NCBI RefSeq assembly: GCF_029537375.1
Contig: NZ_CP120679.1
Location: forward strand, 1,104,001 to 1,168,000
Length of the DNA stretch: 64,000 bases
DNA from: Bacillus sp. HSf4
GTDB taxonomy: Bacteria > Bacillota > Bacilli > Bacillales > Bacillaceae
Direction: 5' to 3'
Position 1 is the stretch's first letter. Each line of letters starts with the position of its first letter. Shown one piece after another: positions 32,890 through 41,000 of this stretch. The notes beneath the pieces are model-generated. The model worked only from the letters and a program-made list of their open reading frames with translations, had not been told where the DNA came from and searched no databases. The position numbers were made by a program, and so were the translations under genes.

Positions 32890-33232
32890 GGAAATTCGCC
32901 AACGTGTTGCTGCGGCAACGGCTGGGCCGTGGTCACCAAATAGTGATATCAACTATGACCGAGGGAAAGCAAGATTAATTTGGGGGCCGAAAGGGCCGGG
33001 CTACGGTTCAATTGCCGCGGTGCAGGTAGATTATCCAAATATACCAAGAGAAAACGATTGTATTTTTATTGCTAACGCTCGTCAAGACATCCCCTGGTTA
33101 ATTTCGGAGATTGATAGATTAAACATCGGTATCGATAGTGTGCTTTATGACCTAAGAAATGAAGACATTACAGATCCTAATGTAATTGCGTCTATAGCTG
33201 AAAATCTTGCAGCAGTTTTAAACGGAAAATAA
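32879..33232 (+). CDS. Ead/Ea22-like phage protein
   Basis: This 117-residue protein begins KLEEIRQRVAAATAGPW and has FIANARQDIPWLISEIDRL towards the end; this pair of motifs is common in small phage proteins annotated as Ead/Ea22-like, of unknown function. GGAGGTGATC lies before the ATG at 32879, inside the end of the preceding gene. Confidence 0.72.
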   Translation: MKLEEIRQRVAAATAGPWSPNSDINYDRGKARLIWGPKGPGYGSIAAVQVDYPNIPRENDCIFIANARQDIPWLISEIDRLNIGIDSVLYDLRNEDITDPNVIASIAENLAAVLNGK

Positions 33233-33250
33233 AGAATGGAGGAATTAGAT

Positions 33251-33691
33251 ATGTTCACAGTAGACCACAGCAAAGGTGAAGCTTTTGAACCTATTAAACC
33301 AGGAGAATATGAGGCAACAGTTATCAATTTTGAGGAGAAAACAGCGGCTGCATCCGGAAATAAAAGGCTTGTCGTAGACTATGAAATCCGTTCTGACGTT
33401 GAGCAGCCATGTCAGGGTCAAAAAATCCTATACGATAACTTCACGGTTACAGACAATGCAATGTGGAGATTTCATCAAGCATCAAAGGCCGCGGGTTTTC
33501 CAAACGGAATGAAATTTAAAGATCATATCGAATGGGCCAATGCATTCCTGAATAAACCGGTTCGCCTGGTTGTCGGAGAACGAGAGCACAACGGCAAAAA
33601 ATATCCGGAAGTCAAAGCGTTTAAGCCGTCTGAGGCGATGGCACCGGAAGCAGCTCCAGTTAACATCAGTGACGATGATGTACCGTTTTGA
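33251..33691 (+). CDS. DUF669 protein, probable single-stranded DNA-binding protein
   Basis: This 146-residue protein starts FTVDHSKGEAFEPIKPGEYE, has an OB-like beta core and ends in the acidic tail SDDDVPF, typical of single-stranded DNA-binding proteins. DUF669 proteins sit with recombination and primase genes in phages. The ATG at 33251 follows GGAGG. It lies directly upstream of the primase-helicase. Confidence 0.82.
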   Translation: MFTVDHSKGEAFEPIKPGEYEATVINFEEKTAAASGNKRLVVDYEIRSDVEQPCQGQKILYDNFTVTDNAMWRFHQASKAAGFPNGMKFKDHIEWANAFLNKPVRLVVGEREHNGKKYPEVKAFKPSEAMAPEAAPVNISDDDVPF

Positions 33692-33751
33692 TCATAAAAT
33701 ACACATTTGAGGGAGTGGATAGCTCCCTCGTTTTTAAAGGGGAGTTATCAC

Positions 33752-36178
33752 ATGTACGAATTTAAGAACATACCGCAAGAGCTAAAAAACGCCCCTCAGT
33801 GGATTTTATGGCGTTCCGAAGAACGTGACGGTAAGAAAACAAAAGTGCCGTACCAGATTGACGGCAGCATGGCTCAATCCAGTAATAAAAGAACCTGGTC
33901 GACATTCCCGACCGTTTTGAAATTTTATAACGATCGAGATTATGACGGGATCGGCTTCATGTTTTCAAAAGATGATCCGTTCATCGGCATAGACATAGAT
34001 CATTGTGTGGAGGACGGTGTCTTGTCCCCGTTTGCTGAGGAAATTGTTCAGGCGATTAGCAGTTACACCGAATATTCACCCAGCGGCAAAGGAGTCCACA
34101 TCATCACAAAAGGTAAGATCCCATTGCGCGGGCCGGGCACAGGGAGAAAAAATCCTGAACTTGGACTGGAAGTATACCGCCACGGCCGCTATTTCACCTT
34201 TACCGGTAATAGTCTCGGGATCGGGGCCGTTGAAGAACGAACAGACGAGCTCAAAGAGCTGTTCGAAAAATATTTGAAGGACAAAAAAGAAGAATCGAAA
34301 CCGTCCACCCCGCCCGCTGTTTCATCCAAAGATATGAGCAATCTCTCCAATAAGGAGATATGGGAAAGGATGTTCAACAGCAAGAACGGGAAGAGCATTC
34401 AGGATCTGTTTAACGGTCATCTGATAAACGATGATCACTCGGCCACAGATATGGCTTTGTGTAATCACTTGGCATTCTGGACGGATAAGGATCCCGCAAA
34501 AATGGATTCCATGTTTCGCGAATCGGGTTTGTTCCGGGAGAAATGGGATCGACAGCATTCATCTGACGGCGCTACATATGGAGACATGACCATTGCCGCG
34601 GCCGTTTATTCAACTCATACCACAATTTCTAATTTGCTGGAAGAGCAGCAGGAACAGCCGTATGAGGTGTACATTTCTCATTCCGATAATTCTCAAGTTG
34701 AGGATACAGAAGAGATCATTGACACCCCGCCGGTCTTTCATTTAACGGAGCTTGGCAACGCTGAGCGAATTGTCTACTATCACGGAAAGAATATCCGATA
34801 CTGTAACGAGCTTGACTGGCTGATCTGGAACGGCAAGCGATGGGAAGAAGACAGCAAACGAAAAATTGAAGCCATCACTGCTAAGACATTACGGGCGTTG
34901 TACGGCGAGGCCAAGGCCACAGAAGACAAATTCCGAAAAAAACAGCTCAATGATTGGGCGAAGAAATGCGAGCGCCGCAATATACGGATGAACACCATTT
35001 TAGATGTTCGGCCAATGGTTTCAGTGCGGAAACAGGAACTGGATTCCCACAAATATCTTTTCAATTGCGATAACGGTGTGATTGATCTGAAAACAGGAGA
35101 ACTTCTGCCGCATGATCGGGATCTGCTTTTTACAAAAATATCTCCTGTCTCTTATCAACCGGACGCCGACTGTCCGAACTGGAAAGCTTTCTTGGAAAGT
35201 ATTTTTATAGATGACCAGGGCGAGCCAAACTATGAAATTATTGATTTCATGCAGAAGGCAATTGGCTATTCGCTGACCGGGGACACCACAGAACAGGTTA
35301 TGTTCTTTCTATTTGGGAACGGTCGGAATGGTAAATCAACCTTTATCAATACTGTTCAGCACCTGTTCGGGGACTATGGGCGGCAGACAAACAGCGACAC
35401 CTTCATAAAGAAGAAAAATGACAGTGCCATAAACAATGACATTGCGAGGTTGGACGGCGCCCGGTTTGTGTCGGCTGTCGAGAGTGAAGAGGGACAGCAG
35501 CTGTCTGAATCGTTGGTGAAGCAGATCACCGGTGGCGAAAAGATGTCAGCGCGTTTTCTACGTCAGGAATACTTTGAGTTTACACCGGAATTTAAAGTCT
35601 TCTTTACCACAAACCATAAACCGATCGTTAAAGGCAGCGATGAGGGGATTTGGCGCCGGATCCGGCTGATTCCTTTTACTGTCACAATTCCAAAAGAAAA
35701 AGTAGACAAGAAGCTGCCGCAGAAACTGGCTGCGGAAATGCCAGGGGTCCTGCGGTGGGCTATTGAGGGCTGCTTGAAGTGGCAGAAGGAAGGCCTGGGA
35801 GAACCGGAAGCGATCAGGAAGGCAACGGAAGGCTACCGGGAGGATATGGACATTCTCGGTCCGTATATGGAAGAAAGATGTATCCAGCATCCGACCGCAA
35901 AGGTAGAAGCAAAGGAGCTTTATAAGGATTACAAGGACTGGTGCTTTGAAAATGACGAAATTGAACTGAAGAACCGGGCATTTTATCGACAAATGGAAAT
36001 CCGCGGCTTTAAGAAATATCGCGGAAATTATAACAAAAATTATTTTGATGGGATCGGTTTAATAAAAGAGAACCGAGATTTGCATAAACAATTAAATCTT
36101 TTTAAACAGGGTCAGAGCCCATCGGGTATAAAAAGTAACAAAAGTAACGTCACAAGCATCCAGAGAAAAAAGCTATAA
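33752..36178 (+). CDS. Phage primase-polymerase/SF3 helicase (P4-D5 type)
   Basis: This 808-residue protein combines an N-terminal archaeo-eukaryotic primase-like domain (GIDIDHC near residue 80, then SPSGKGVHII), a D5 N-terminal domain (YLFNCDNGVIDLKTGEL) and an SF3 helicase with Walker A FGNGRNGKST (about 521-530), Walker B/arm RFVSAVESEEG and KVFFTTNHKP. It initiates phage DNA replication. The ATG at 33752 follows GGGGAG. An iteron begins inside its last codons, so the origin and initiator are adjacent. Confidence 0.92.
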   Translation: MYEFKNIPQELKNAPQWILWRSEERDGKKTKVPYQIDGSMAQSSNKRTWSTFPTVLKFYNDRDYDGIGFMFSKDDPFIGIDIDHCVEDGVLSPFAEEIVQAISSYTEYSPSGKGVHIITKGKIPLRGPGTGRKNPELGLEVYRHGRYFTFTGNSLGIGAVEERTDELKELFEKYLKDKKEESKPSTPPAVSSKDMSNLSNKEIWERMFNSKNGKSIQDLFNGHLINDDHSATDMALCNHLAFWTDKDPAKMDSMFRESGLFREKWDRQHSSDGATYGDMTIAAAVYSTHTTISNLLEEQQEQPYEVYISHSDNSQVEDTEEIIDTPPVFHLTELGNAERIVYYHGKNIRYCNELDWLIWNGKRWEEDSKRKIEAITAKTLRALYGEAKATEDKFRKKQLNDWAKKCERRNIRMNTILDVRPMVSVRKQELDSHKYLFNCDNGVIDLKTGELLPHDRDLLFTKISPVSYQPDADCPNWKAFLESIFIDDQGEPNYEIIDFMQKAIGYSLTGDTTEQVMFFLFGNGRNGKSTFINTVQHLFGDYGRQTNSDTFIKKKNDSAINNDIARLDGARFVSAVESEEGQQLSESLVKQITGGEKMSARFLRQEYFEFTPEFKVFFTTNHKPIVKGSDEGIWRRIRLIPFTVTIPKEKVDKKLPQKLAAEMPGVLRWAIEGCLKWQKEGLGEPEAIRKATEGYREDMDILGPYMEERCIQHPTAKVEAKELYKDYKDWCFENDEIELKNRAFYRQMEIRGFKKYRGNYNKNYFDGIGLIKENRDLHKQLNLFKQGQSPSGIKSNKSNVTSIQRKKL

Positions 36179-36400
36179 ACGTTGATACAACAGGGGTTTT
36201 GAGGGTTTTGTTAAAATATGGTGTTACTTTTGTTACTTAAATCCCCTGTTCCATCTACTGAAAAAAATAAATAAAAAATAAATATATATATATTCTATAT
36301 ACCTTTATATATAAAAATGAGTAACAAAAGTAACAAAAAGGGCTCAATCCCTTGGGAGAGTAAGGACGATCAGTGTTACTTAAAAAGTAACAAAAGTAAC
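36134..36400. other. Probable phage replication origin with iterons
   Basis: AGTAACAAAAGTAAC occurs exactly four times: 36134-36148, 36320-36334 and 36386-36400 on the plus strand and 36223-36237 on the minus strand. A half-copy GTTACT lies at 36375-36380. Between the copies (about 36260-36315) is an almost pure A/T segment, a likely unwinding element. The location, right after the primase-helicase, fits a phage origin. The first iteron lies inside the primase coding region. Confidence 0.8.
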
Positions 36401-36419
36401 AGCAAGGCGGGTGATTATT

Positions 36420-36857
36420 TTGCATCCAAAACAAATTTGTGATGACCTTGCCTTTTTGGGATCACCTTTAGTTCTGGACGGGGATGACCTTTATATTGAG
36501 AATCCGGAGAATGTATATCCAGAACTTGTGGAATTTGTTCAGTCACATAAAAAACGGATCATCCAGTTCTTAAAAGGTGAATACTCAATGCAGGATCATA
36601 AAATCAAACAAACTATTGATAAAATCATCAATTATTTTATGGGCATAGATCAAGAAATGAATCCAAAAATAGACGACTGGTTCAATCATGAGTGGGATGC
36701 GGCAACTAAAGCCGCGAGATTGCTTGTTCTATTTTGGGAGAACGGCTGGAGAGATCTGAACAGCTCCGTTTCGAATTTTGAGGATGAAGAAACGGACAAA
36801 CTCTCTTTAGAAATCTATGAAAGTGCCATGTCGTACTTTAAGGGGAAGAAAGCATGA
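36420..36857 (+). CDS. Phage protein with TubC-N-like start
   Basis: This 145-residue protein has an N-terminal part (about residues 1-50: LVLDGDDLYIENPENVYPEL then VQSHKKRIIQFLKGE) resembling the TubC_N docking domain often seen in small phage proteins. The rest is acidic and helical. TTG 36420 is preferred (GGCGGGTGAT upstream); a GTG at 36411 is possible. It overlaps the next gene by 4 bases. Confidence 0.65.
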   Translation: MHPKQICDDLAFLGSPLVLDGDDLYIENPENVYPELVEFVQSHKKRIIQFLKGEYSMQDHKIKQTIDKIINYFMGIDQEMNPKIDDWFNHEWDAATKAARLLVLFWENGWRDLNSSVSNFEDEETDKLSLEIYESAMSYFKGKKA

Positions 36858-37393
36858 CGATTATTCATTACAATTATTCGGATACTGAAATGAAAAATAT
36901 TCTCGACAGCATGATCATTATTGTGGATACGAGGGAGCAGAAGAACCAGCATGTTCTTGACTATCTCCGCAAAAAGAACGTATCTATTAAATTCAAAGGG
37001 ATGAAGACGGGTGACTATTCCGCCATGATCCCGAAAAACGAGGAATACGGGATCACCCGGGACATGTATTTGAACGCCGCTATCGAACGGAAAAACGGAG
37101 TTGATGAGCTGGTTCAATCCATTAAAGACCGTTCCCGGTTTGAAAATGAATTGATTCGTGCAGCCAAACACCCTTTCACTCTTCTTGTGGAGGATCTGGA
37201 AGGCTACCAAAAAATATTAAACGGAAAATATCGCTCACAATATAAGCCGCAATCTTTGCTTGGCAGCTTAAAAACATTTGAAGTCCGTTACAATTTCTCA
37301 ACGGTTTTTATTAACCCGAGCGCGACCGGAAACTATATCTATCACCATTTTCATTATATGGCCCGGGAGCTGTTAAAGGGGGGCCTTGTGTGA
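36854..37393 (+). CDS. ERCC4-type nuclease
   Basis: This 179-residue protein has the XPF/ERCC4 nuclease motif VDTREQK (about residues 23-29), MKTGDYSAM and IERKNGVDEL, then LLVEDLEGY. These are the catalytic residues of the family, which cuts branched DNA. It may process recombination or replication intermediates of the phage. It overlaps both its neighbours (ATGA at the start, GTGA at the end). Confidence 0.87.
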   Translation: MTIIHYNYSDTEMKNILDSMIIIVDTREQKNQHVLDYLRKKNVSIKFKGMKTGDYSAMIPKNEEYGITRDMYLNAAIERKNGVDELVQSIKDRSRFENELIRAAKHPFTLLVEDLEGYQKILNGKYRSQYKPQSLLGSLKTFEVRYNFSTVFINPSATGNYIYHHFHYMARELLKGGLV

Positions 37394-37560
37394 ATGAATT
37401 AATGAAGGCCCTTTATTGTGAAAGGAAAAAGGACGAACTTAAAGCGCGGCTGCTTAAAATGGGATTTTTTAAAACGCCTGACGGTCGGCAGCTGTACGAG
37501 CTTTCATTGACTGAATTAGACGAAATATTCAAAAAGAAATTGATTGAAAGGGGAAAATGA
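37390..37560 (+). CDS. FbpA-like (Fur-regulated basic protein) family member
   Basis: This 56-residue basic protein contains ERKKDELKARLLKMGFFK and RQLYELSLTELDEIF, which follows the pattern of the Fur-regulated basic protein A family (FbpA of B. subtilis), proposed to act with the iron-sparing RNA FsrA. Its GTG overlaps the upstream stop (GTGA). A phage copy is unexpected. The family call is from recalled pattern only. Confidence 0.6.
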   Translation: MNELMKALYCERKKDELKARLLKMGFFKTPDGRQLYELSLTELDEIFKKKLIERGK

Positions 37561-37562
37561 CC

Positions 37563-37661
37563 ATGGCATTTGTAGGGTTTGAAGAATCACAAGAGGTGCG
37601 GCAGCTGGCCGAAAGTTTAATCGATAAGCATCTTGTAAGCGCCACGGGCTCCAGAAGGTGA
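37563..37661 (+). CDS. 32-residue phage microprotein
   Basis: It encodes FVGFEESQEVRQLAESLIDK and a basic end. It begins 2 bases after the FbpA-like gene, whose end (AAAGGGGAAA) can serve as ribosome site. Not classifiable. Confidence 0.45.
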   Translation: MAFVGFEESQEVRQLAESLIDKHLVSATGSRR

Positions 37662-37665
37662 GGAA

Positions 37666-37824
37666 ATGAGCGAATTTAGGATCTGCCTGGATGCAAACCT
37701 GAACAAGTGCTGGAAGGTGGCTGCCTTAAAGTATCAGTCCTTACTTGCTCTCACTACAAAGGATGACGATTGGCAACACGATGTGTGCAGCCAACTTGGA
37801 GAAGTGTCTGTGGATTTCCATTGA
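37666..37824 (+). CDS. 52-residue phage protein
   Basis: It begins SEFRICLDANLNKCWKVAAL and has three Cys and three Trp or His-rich positions, but no clear metal-binding pattern. GGTGAGG lies before the ATG. The function is unknown. Confidence 0.5.
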   Translation: MSEFRICLDANLNKCWKVAALKYQSLLALTTKDDDWQHDVCSQLGEVSVDFH

Positions 37825-37881
37825 TGGGTCACAGCAGGGAAGGGACAAGAAAATAAGCCATCCTGAAAAGATGGCTAGTCT

Positions 37882-38706
37882 CTAGCTTTTCAATCTTTCA
37901 ATAGTAGCTGATACAAATTTCTGTACTGAAGATATCTTTTTCTGTTTCTCTTTTTGATGAATTTTTTCATCGAGAATTAATTCAATCGCGAGTTGCACAT
38001 TGGGGAATAGATCAAGGCATTCTTTTTCAGTTAGCTCATGTATACCTTTACTTAAAATTGCATACAGCTGTCTATTTTGAACAAGGAATTCTGGTAAATA
38101 ATTTTTAAGCAGCTTAATTTTTTCATCCATTTTTGAACGATCAAAAATGCTGTTGTCCCATTGGGACTCTTGGGATGCCGCAGTTTGCCTGGCTTCTTCA
38201 ATTAGATTTTCAAAGATTCTGCGAAGGTAAACAAATGAACCGGCACCAATTTCTTGGGAATTCAGTCGTATTGCCTTTGAAAAATCCCGATAGTCGTCAT
38301 TTAAGATTTTTCGATATTTATCAATTTTATGTAATTGAAGGTCAGCAAGGGACGGATATTGCCCGATCTTAGTCACTTTATTACCGCGAATAAGTAGCGA
38401 CAAATAGAATAGATGGTCTCCGTCTCTTTGACATTGAAATAATAAGTCTATGGGATCGTCAACTTTTATCCTATCTAGAAAATTTATTGGGCCGTGCTCA
38501 GGTGGATATACCGGAAAATACCCTCTCTGTGAATGAAATTTAAATGTAGACTCTTTTTTGCATTCAATACAGTAGGAATCAAATTGAAACTTTTTGGGAG
38601 CCTTCATATAAGCTTCAAATTGATCAGCGTTTTCTTCATTGATGATGAAAGGTTGATATAAACCTAATTGTAATGCTAAATAATCTGACGTTATCTCGTT
38701 ACACAA
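37882..38706 (-). CDS. Opposite-strand accessory protein, DUF4145-like C-terminus
   Basis: This 274-residue protein has one CxxC (YCIECKKES) near residue 48 and an ending with LYAILSKGIHELTEKECLDL followed by a long Lys/Glu tail. The ending recalls DUF4145-type domains that occur in proteins of restriction and defence regions. It is transcribed opposite to the phage genes and lies alone, which suggests expression in the lysogen. It has no close known function. It may be a cargo (moron) gene. Confidence 0.7.
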   Translation of the reverse strand: MCNEITSDYLALQLGLYQPFIINEENADQFEAYMKAPKKFQFDSYCIECKKESTFKFHSQRGYFPVYPPEHGPINFLDRIKVDDPIDLLFQCQRDGDHLFYLSLLIRGNKVTKIGQYPSLADLQLHKIDKYRKILNDDYRDFSKAIRLNSQEIGAGSFVYLRRIFENLIEEARQTAASQESQWDNSIFDRSKMDEKIKLLKNYLPEFLVQNRQLYAILSKGIHELTEKECLDLFPNVQLAIELILDEKIHQKEKQKKISSVQKFVSATIERLKS

Positions 38707-38765
38707 ACCAAAACAACTCCATTCTATTTTTTATCATAATTTTACCACGAAAGTAGGTGATTGGT

Positions 38766-38849
38766 GTGGGAGTCATTGACGATATCGGATTCACCCCCGC
38801 TCAGTATCGGGAATTGAAAATGACAATGACAGATATGGAGATCGCTTAG
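38766..38849 (+). CDS. 27-residue phage microprotein
   Basis: A GTG start (38766) after AGTAGGTGATTG encodes GVIDDIGFTPAQYRELKMTM and ends at TAG 38847. It is too short for a firm call. Confidence 0.35.
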   Translation: MGVIDDIGFTPAQYRELKMTMTDMEIA

Positions 38850-38983
38850 GATCAGGAACTATTAGAAGAATTGCACATGCAAAAAGCATGAACGATCTCA
38901 ATTATTTAGTGGAGATTTTGATACAAAAATTTTTAATAACCACAAGATCAGATAATGCGGTCGGAACCGTGAAGGGGGAAGCT

Positions 38984-39082
38984 ATGATTTATCTAATTAT
39001 AGGAATCGTCATTCTGGCCACTCCATTCATCTGGATGGAGATTGTGGAAAGACGGATCCAGGAATGGGAAAAAGAAAAATGA
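38984..39082 (+). CDS. Single-span phage microprotein
   Basis: This 32-residue protein has one membrane segment (IYLIIGIVILATPFIWMEIV) and a charged end. AAGGGGGAAGC precedes the ATG. The frame is open further upstream (to 38888) but lacks a ribosome site there. Its end overlaps the region before the late regulator. Confidence 0.55.
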   Translation: MIYLIIGIVILATPFIWMEIVERRIQEWEKEK

Positions 39083-39099
39083 ACGAAGGGAGGGAAAGG

Positions 39100-39480
39100 A
39101 TGTCAAAAGAACAGCTATCTTTTCTCGATGATGTGGACGAAAAGGCAGTCCGCAAAATAGTCATCAAAGAGTTGAAAAATTATCGTGCGCTCAAAGTCCA
39201 ATTAGAGAATAAAAAAGAATGTTCGTCTGCCGGCATTAACATTTTCCCTTCCCTCCGGGATTCATTTACCGTTAATGAACTCAAAGTCAAGCAGATGGAA
39301 CGGGCTTTACAAAACAGTTTGGACGATGAAGAACGTTTAATTATCGAAAAGAAATACCTGACGGCTGCCAGGGTGAAAGATATTCATATTTATATGGATT
39401 TGGGTTTAAAGAAAAACACTTATTATGAACTGAAAAAGAGGGCGATTTGCCGCCTAGCTACAGCACTCGGAATCATCTGA
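39100..39480 (+). CDS. ArpU-family late gene regulator
   Basis: This 126-residue protein has the features of the ArpU/RinA-type regulators: the start LSFLDDVDEKAVRKIVIKEL, a central helical linker, and a sigma-like region 4 end (LDDEERLIIEKKYLTAARVK then IYMDLGLKKNTYYELKKRA). Such proteins switch on phage late transcription. GGAGGGAAAGG precedes the ATG at 39100. It sits just before the packaging module, though a cargo region separates them. Confidence 0.87.
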   Translation: MSKEQLSFLDDVDEKAVRKIVIKELKNYRALKVQLENKKECSSAGINIFPSLRDSFTVNELKVKQMERALQNSLDDEERLIIEKKYLTAARVKDIHIYMDLGLKKNTYYELKKRAICRLATALGII

Positions 39481-39617
39481 GTGCTTTTTTATTTGGACAA
39501 AAAGTAAACATTTTGGGGTACAAAAAGGGAGACAAAAAAGGAGACTATTTATTTTTGATTTATCGATAAGATTTACTTATCAAGAAATAACGGGAGACGC
39601 ACCAATCCCTTATCAAG

Positions 39618-39725
39618 GTGAATTCGGATACTCAAATTAAGGTGATGAAGAATGAGGCCAAACGGGAGGAACATTCTGAGCCGGATCGCGCTAGTCTTGC
39701 GGCTTTGGTATCGGGAGATTTGTAA
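39618..39725 (+). CDS. Possible 35-residue phage peptide
   Basis: From GTG 39618 to TAA 39723-39725 the frame encodes a charged peptide (KNEAKREEHSEPDRASLAAL). Ribosome sites are weak. In the gap 39481-39876 nothing else is firm; a second frame (39652-39786) overlaps it. The gap also holds a TTATCGATAA palindrome (about 39559-39568) and CTTATCAAG twice. Confidence 0.3.
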   Translation: MNSDTQIKVMKNEAKREEHSEPDRASLAALVSGDL

Positions 39726-39830
39726 TCAGTATGTTTTTTGGACATGCCGTCTTACTATACTTGGCTTCCTCCCGGAGTGTGTGTAAGACGCATATTTTAA
39801 AAGCGTTTAGCGTAAGGGGAGTGATAACGA

Positions 39831-39870
39831 AAAAGAGGATACCAGTTATACAATACTGATACCTCTTTCT
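39831..39870 (-). terminator. Terminator of the DUF2188 gene
   Basis: AAAGAGGTATCAGT and ACTGGTATCCTCTTT form a long stem (one mismatch) followed on the minus strand by T residues. Confidence 0.8.
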
Positions 39871-39876
39871 AATTGT

Positions 39877-40095
39877 TTATCCTTTTGGAGGAAATGGATC
39901 ATTGCCGTAACTGTCTCGAGCTCTTATTTTTCCATCTTCCCCATGGATAATTAATTCAGAACCTTGATTACGGGCAACTTCTCGGCCAGCAGCAATTGCA
40001 TCTTTTTGAGTCTTGTGAACAGATGATGCTTTTTTATTGCCTTCGCCCTTAACCTGCCAACCATTTGGATGTTTTGTAATATGTTGATTAGCCAT
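39877..40095 (-). CDS. DUF2188 domain protein
   Basis: This 72-residue protein shows the DUF2188 pattern: HPNGWQVKGEGNKKASSVHK, TQKDAIAAGREVARNQGSEL and HGEDGKIRARDSYG, ending PFPPKG. The family is common in bacteria and phages, with unknown function. GGAGGTGAT precedes the ATG, and it has its own terminator. It is a minus-strand cargo gene. Confidence 0.85.
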   Translation of the reverse strand: MANQHITKHPNGWQVKGEGNKKASSVHKTQKDAIAAGREVARNQGSELIIHGEDGKIRARDSYGNDPFPPKG

Positions 40096-40177
40096 TTAAT
40101 CACCTCCATTCTATTAAAATTATAAATCAAAAGTCCTGGATGAATGGCAGATATTTAATCTCTGAAGTCTGAAATCG

Positions 40178-40186
40178 TTCGACAAA
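40178..40186 (-). promoter_or_regulatory. Possible Spo0A box
   Basis: TTTGTCGAA on the minus strand matches the Spo0A box exactly. It lies in the 598-base gap 40096-40693 about 80 bases upstream of the DUF2188 gene. A second exact copy lies at 41105-41113. Confidence 0.3.
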
Positions 40187-40536
40187 TTTCGTGAATTATT
40201 CCATTAAGATAAAAGGACAGTCCAAGAATGGACTCACGAGCGCGAAGCTATGAAATATATCTCAAATCAGAGGTATGACAGAAAAATGATTTTGGCACAA
40301 TTCTGGCACAACGTTGGCACTCTGTTTTTGTTTAGATCGAGTATTATGGTATTAAGCGAGTAGACAAGTTTATTTTTTGTGATTTATTGCATAAAATAAA
40401 ATACATCGAGAATTACCCCTTTTTTCAAGAGGTATCCTGAAGGATGCTTCTTGTTTTTTGAATGAATTCGAATAGACAAGCTGCAAATATGGATCGAAAT
40501 CATAATTATAAATATATATTTCTCTCCTTTCAGTTT

Positions 40537-40572
40537 AAGTATCCTTAAAAAAATTTTGAGGATACTTTTTTT
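40537..40572 (+). terminator. Terminator in the gap before cotD-like gene
   Basis: AAGTATCCT (40537-40545) pairs with AGGATACTT (40559-40567) and is followed by T residues. No gene is visible upstream of it within 440 bases on the same strand; the gap 40096-40693 may hold an unrecognised transcript (a weak TTGTTT-16-TATTAA promoter near 40329-40356). Confidence 0.7.
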
Positions 40573-40626
40573 GGTTTTAGGCTGTGGATAGTACGTGATC
40601 GGACAAATATGGGTGATTGTAATGGT

Positions 40627-40654
40627 ACATGTATACACTGTTTATCATAGTTTG
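40627..40654 (+). promoter_or_regulatory. Sigma-K-like promoter of the phage cotD-type gene
   Basis: AC at 40627-40628 is 17 bases from CATAGTTTG (40646-40654). The sigma-K consensus is AC-N16/17-CATANNNTA; only the last base differs. It lies about 40 bases upstream of the coat gene start. Confidence 0.6.
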
Positions 40655-40693
40655 ATAATGAATATGATAAATGAATGAAAGGGGAGCTTAGTC

Positions 40694-40918
40694 ATGTTTC
40701 ATTGCAAACCAAATGTGATGCCGCCAATTGTACACCCGACTAATTGTTGTCAAACTCATACTTTTTCAAAAACAATTGTGCCGCATATTCATCCGCAGCA
40801 TATAACAAGTGTGCATCATAAGCACTTCCAGCATGTCCATCAATATCCACACACTTATTCTAGTTACGATCCGGTTACACACTCTCATACTCATTGCGGC
40901 AAACCTTGTTGTAACTAG
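40694..40918 (+). CDS. CotD-family spore coat protein, prophage-encoded
   Basis: This 74-residue protein is rich in His, Cys, Pro and Tyr and follows B. subtilis CotD along its length: PPIVHPTNCCQTHTFSKTIV, then VPHIHPQHIT, HKHFQHVHQYPHT and the end GKPCCN. CotD is an inner-coat protein made late in the mother cell under sigma-K and GerE. Here it lies inside the prophage, behind a sigma-K-like promoter and before its own terminator. AAAGGGGAGC precedes the ATG. It would make the phage contribute to the host spore coat. Confidence 0.9.
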   Translation: MFHCKPNVMPPIVHPTNCCQTHTFSKTIVPHIHPQHITSVHHKHFQHVHQYPHTYSSYDPVTHSHTHCGKPCCN

Positions 40919-40964
40919 TGGGATTTAACAATGTCTGTATGGTTTACAGTGCATCTTCATCTTT

Positions 40965-40990
40965 AGCACCCAAATGAAGGGTGCTTTTTA
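40965..40990 (+). terminator. Terminator of the cotD-type gene
   Basis: AGCACCC and GGGTGCT form a 7-base stem with a 7-base loop followed by five T residues. Confidence 0.85.
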
Positions 40991-41000
40991 TGTTCTCTGT

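Noticed and set aside
38888..38983. Longer N-terminus for the single-span microprotein at 38984
   Set aside because: The frame is open to 38888 but has no ribosome site there, whereas AAGGGGGAAGC precedes the ATG at 38984.
39652..39786. A 44-codon plus-strand frame after the late regulator
   Set aside because: It has a fair ribosome site but an odd Arg/Trp/Cys-rich product and overlaps another small frame; neither is convincing, and only the more protein-like one was listed, at low confidence.
40384..40638. An 84-codon minus-strand frame in the gap before the cotD-type gene
   Set aside because: No ribosome site, an unusual Ile/His/Tyr/Lys-rich composition and overlap with a plus-strand terminator; most likely chance in AT-rich DNA.
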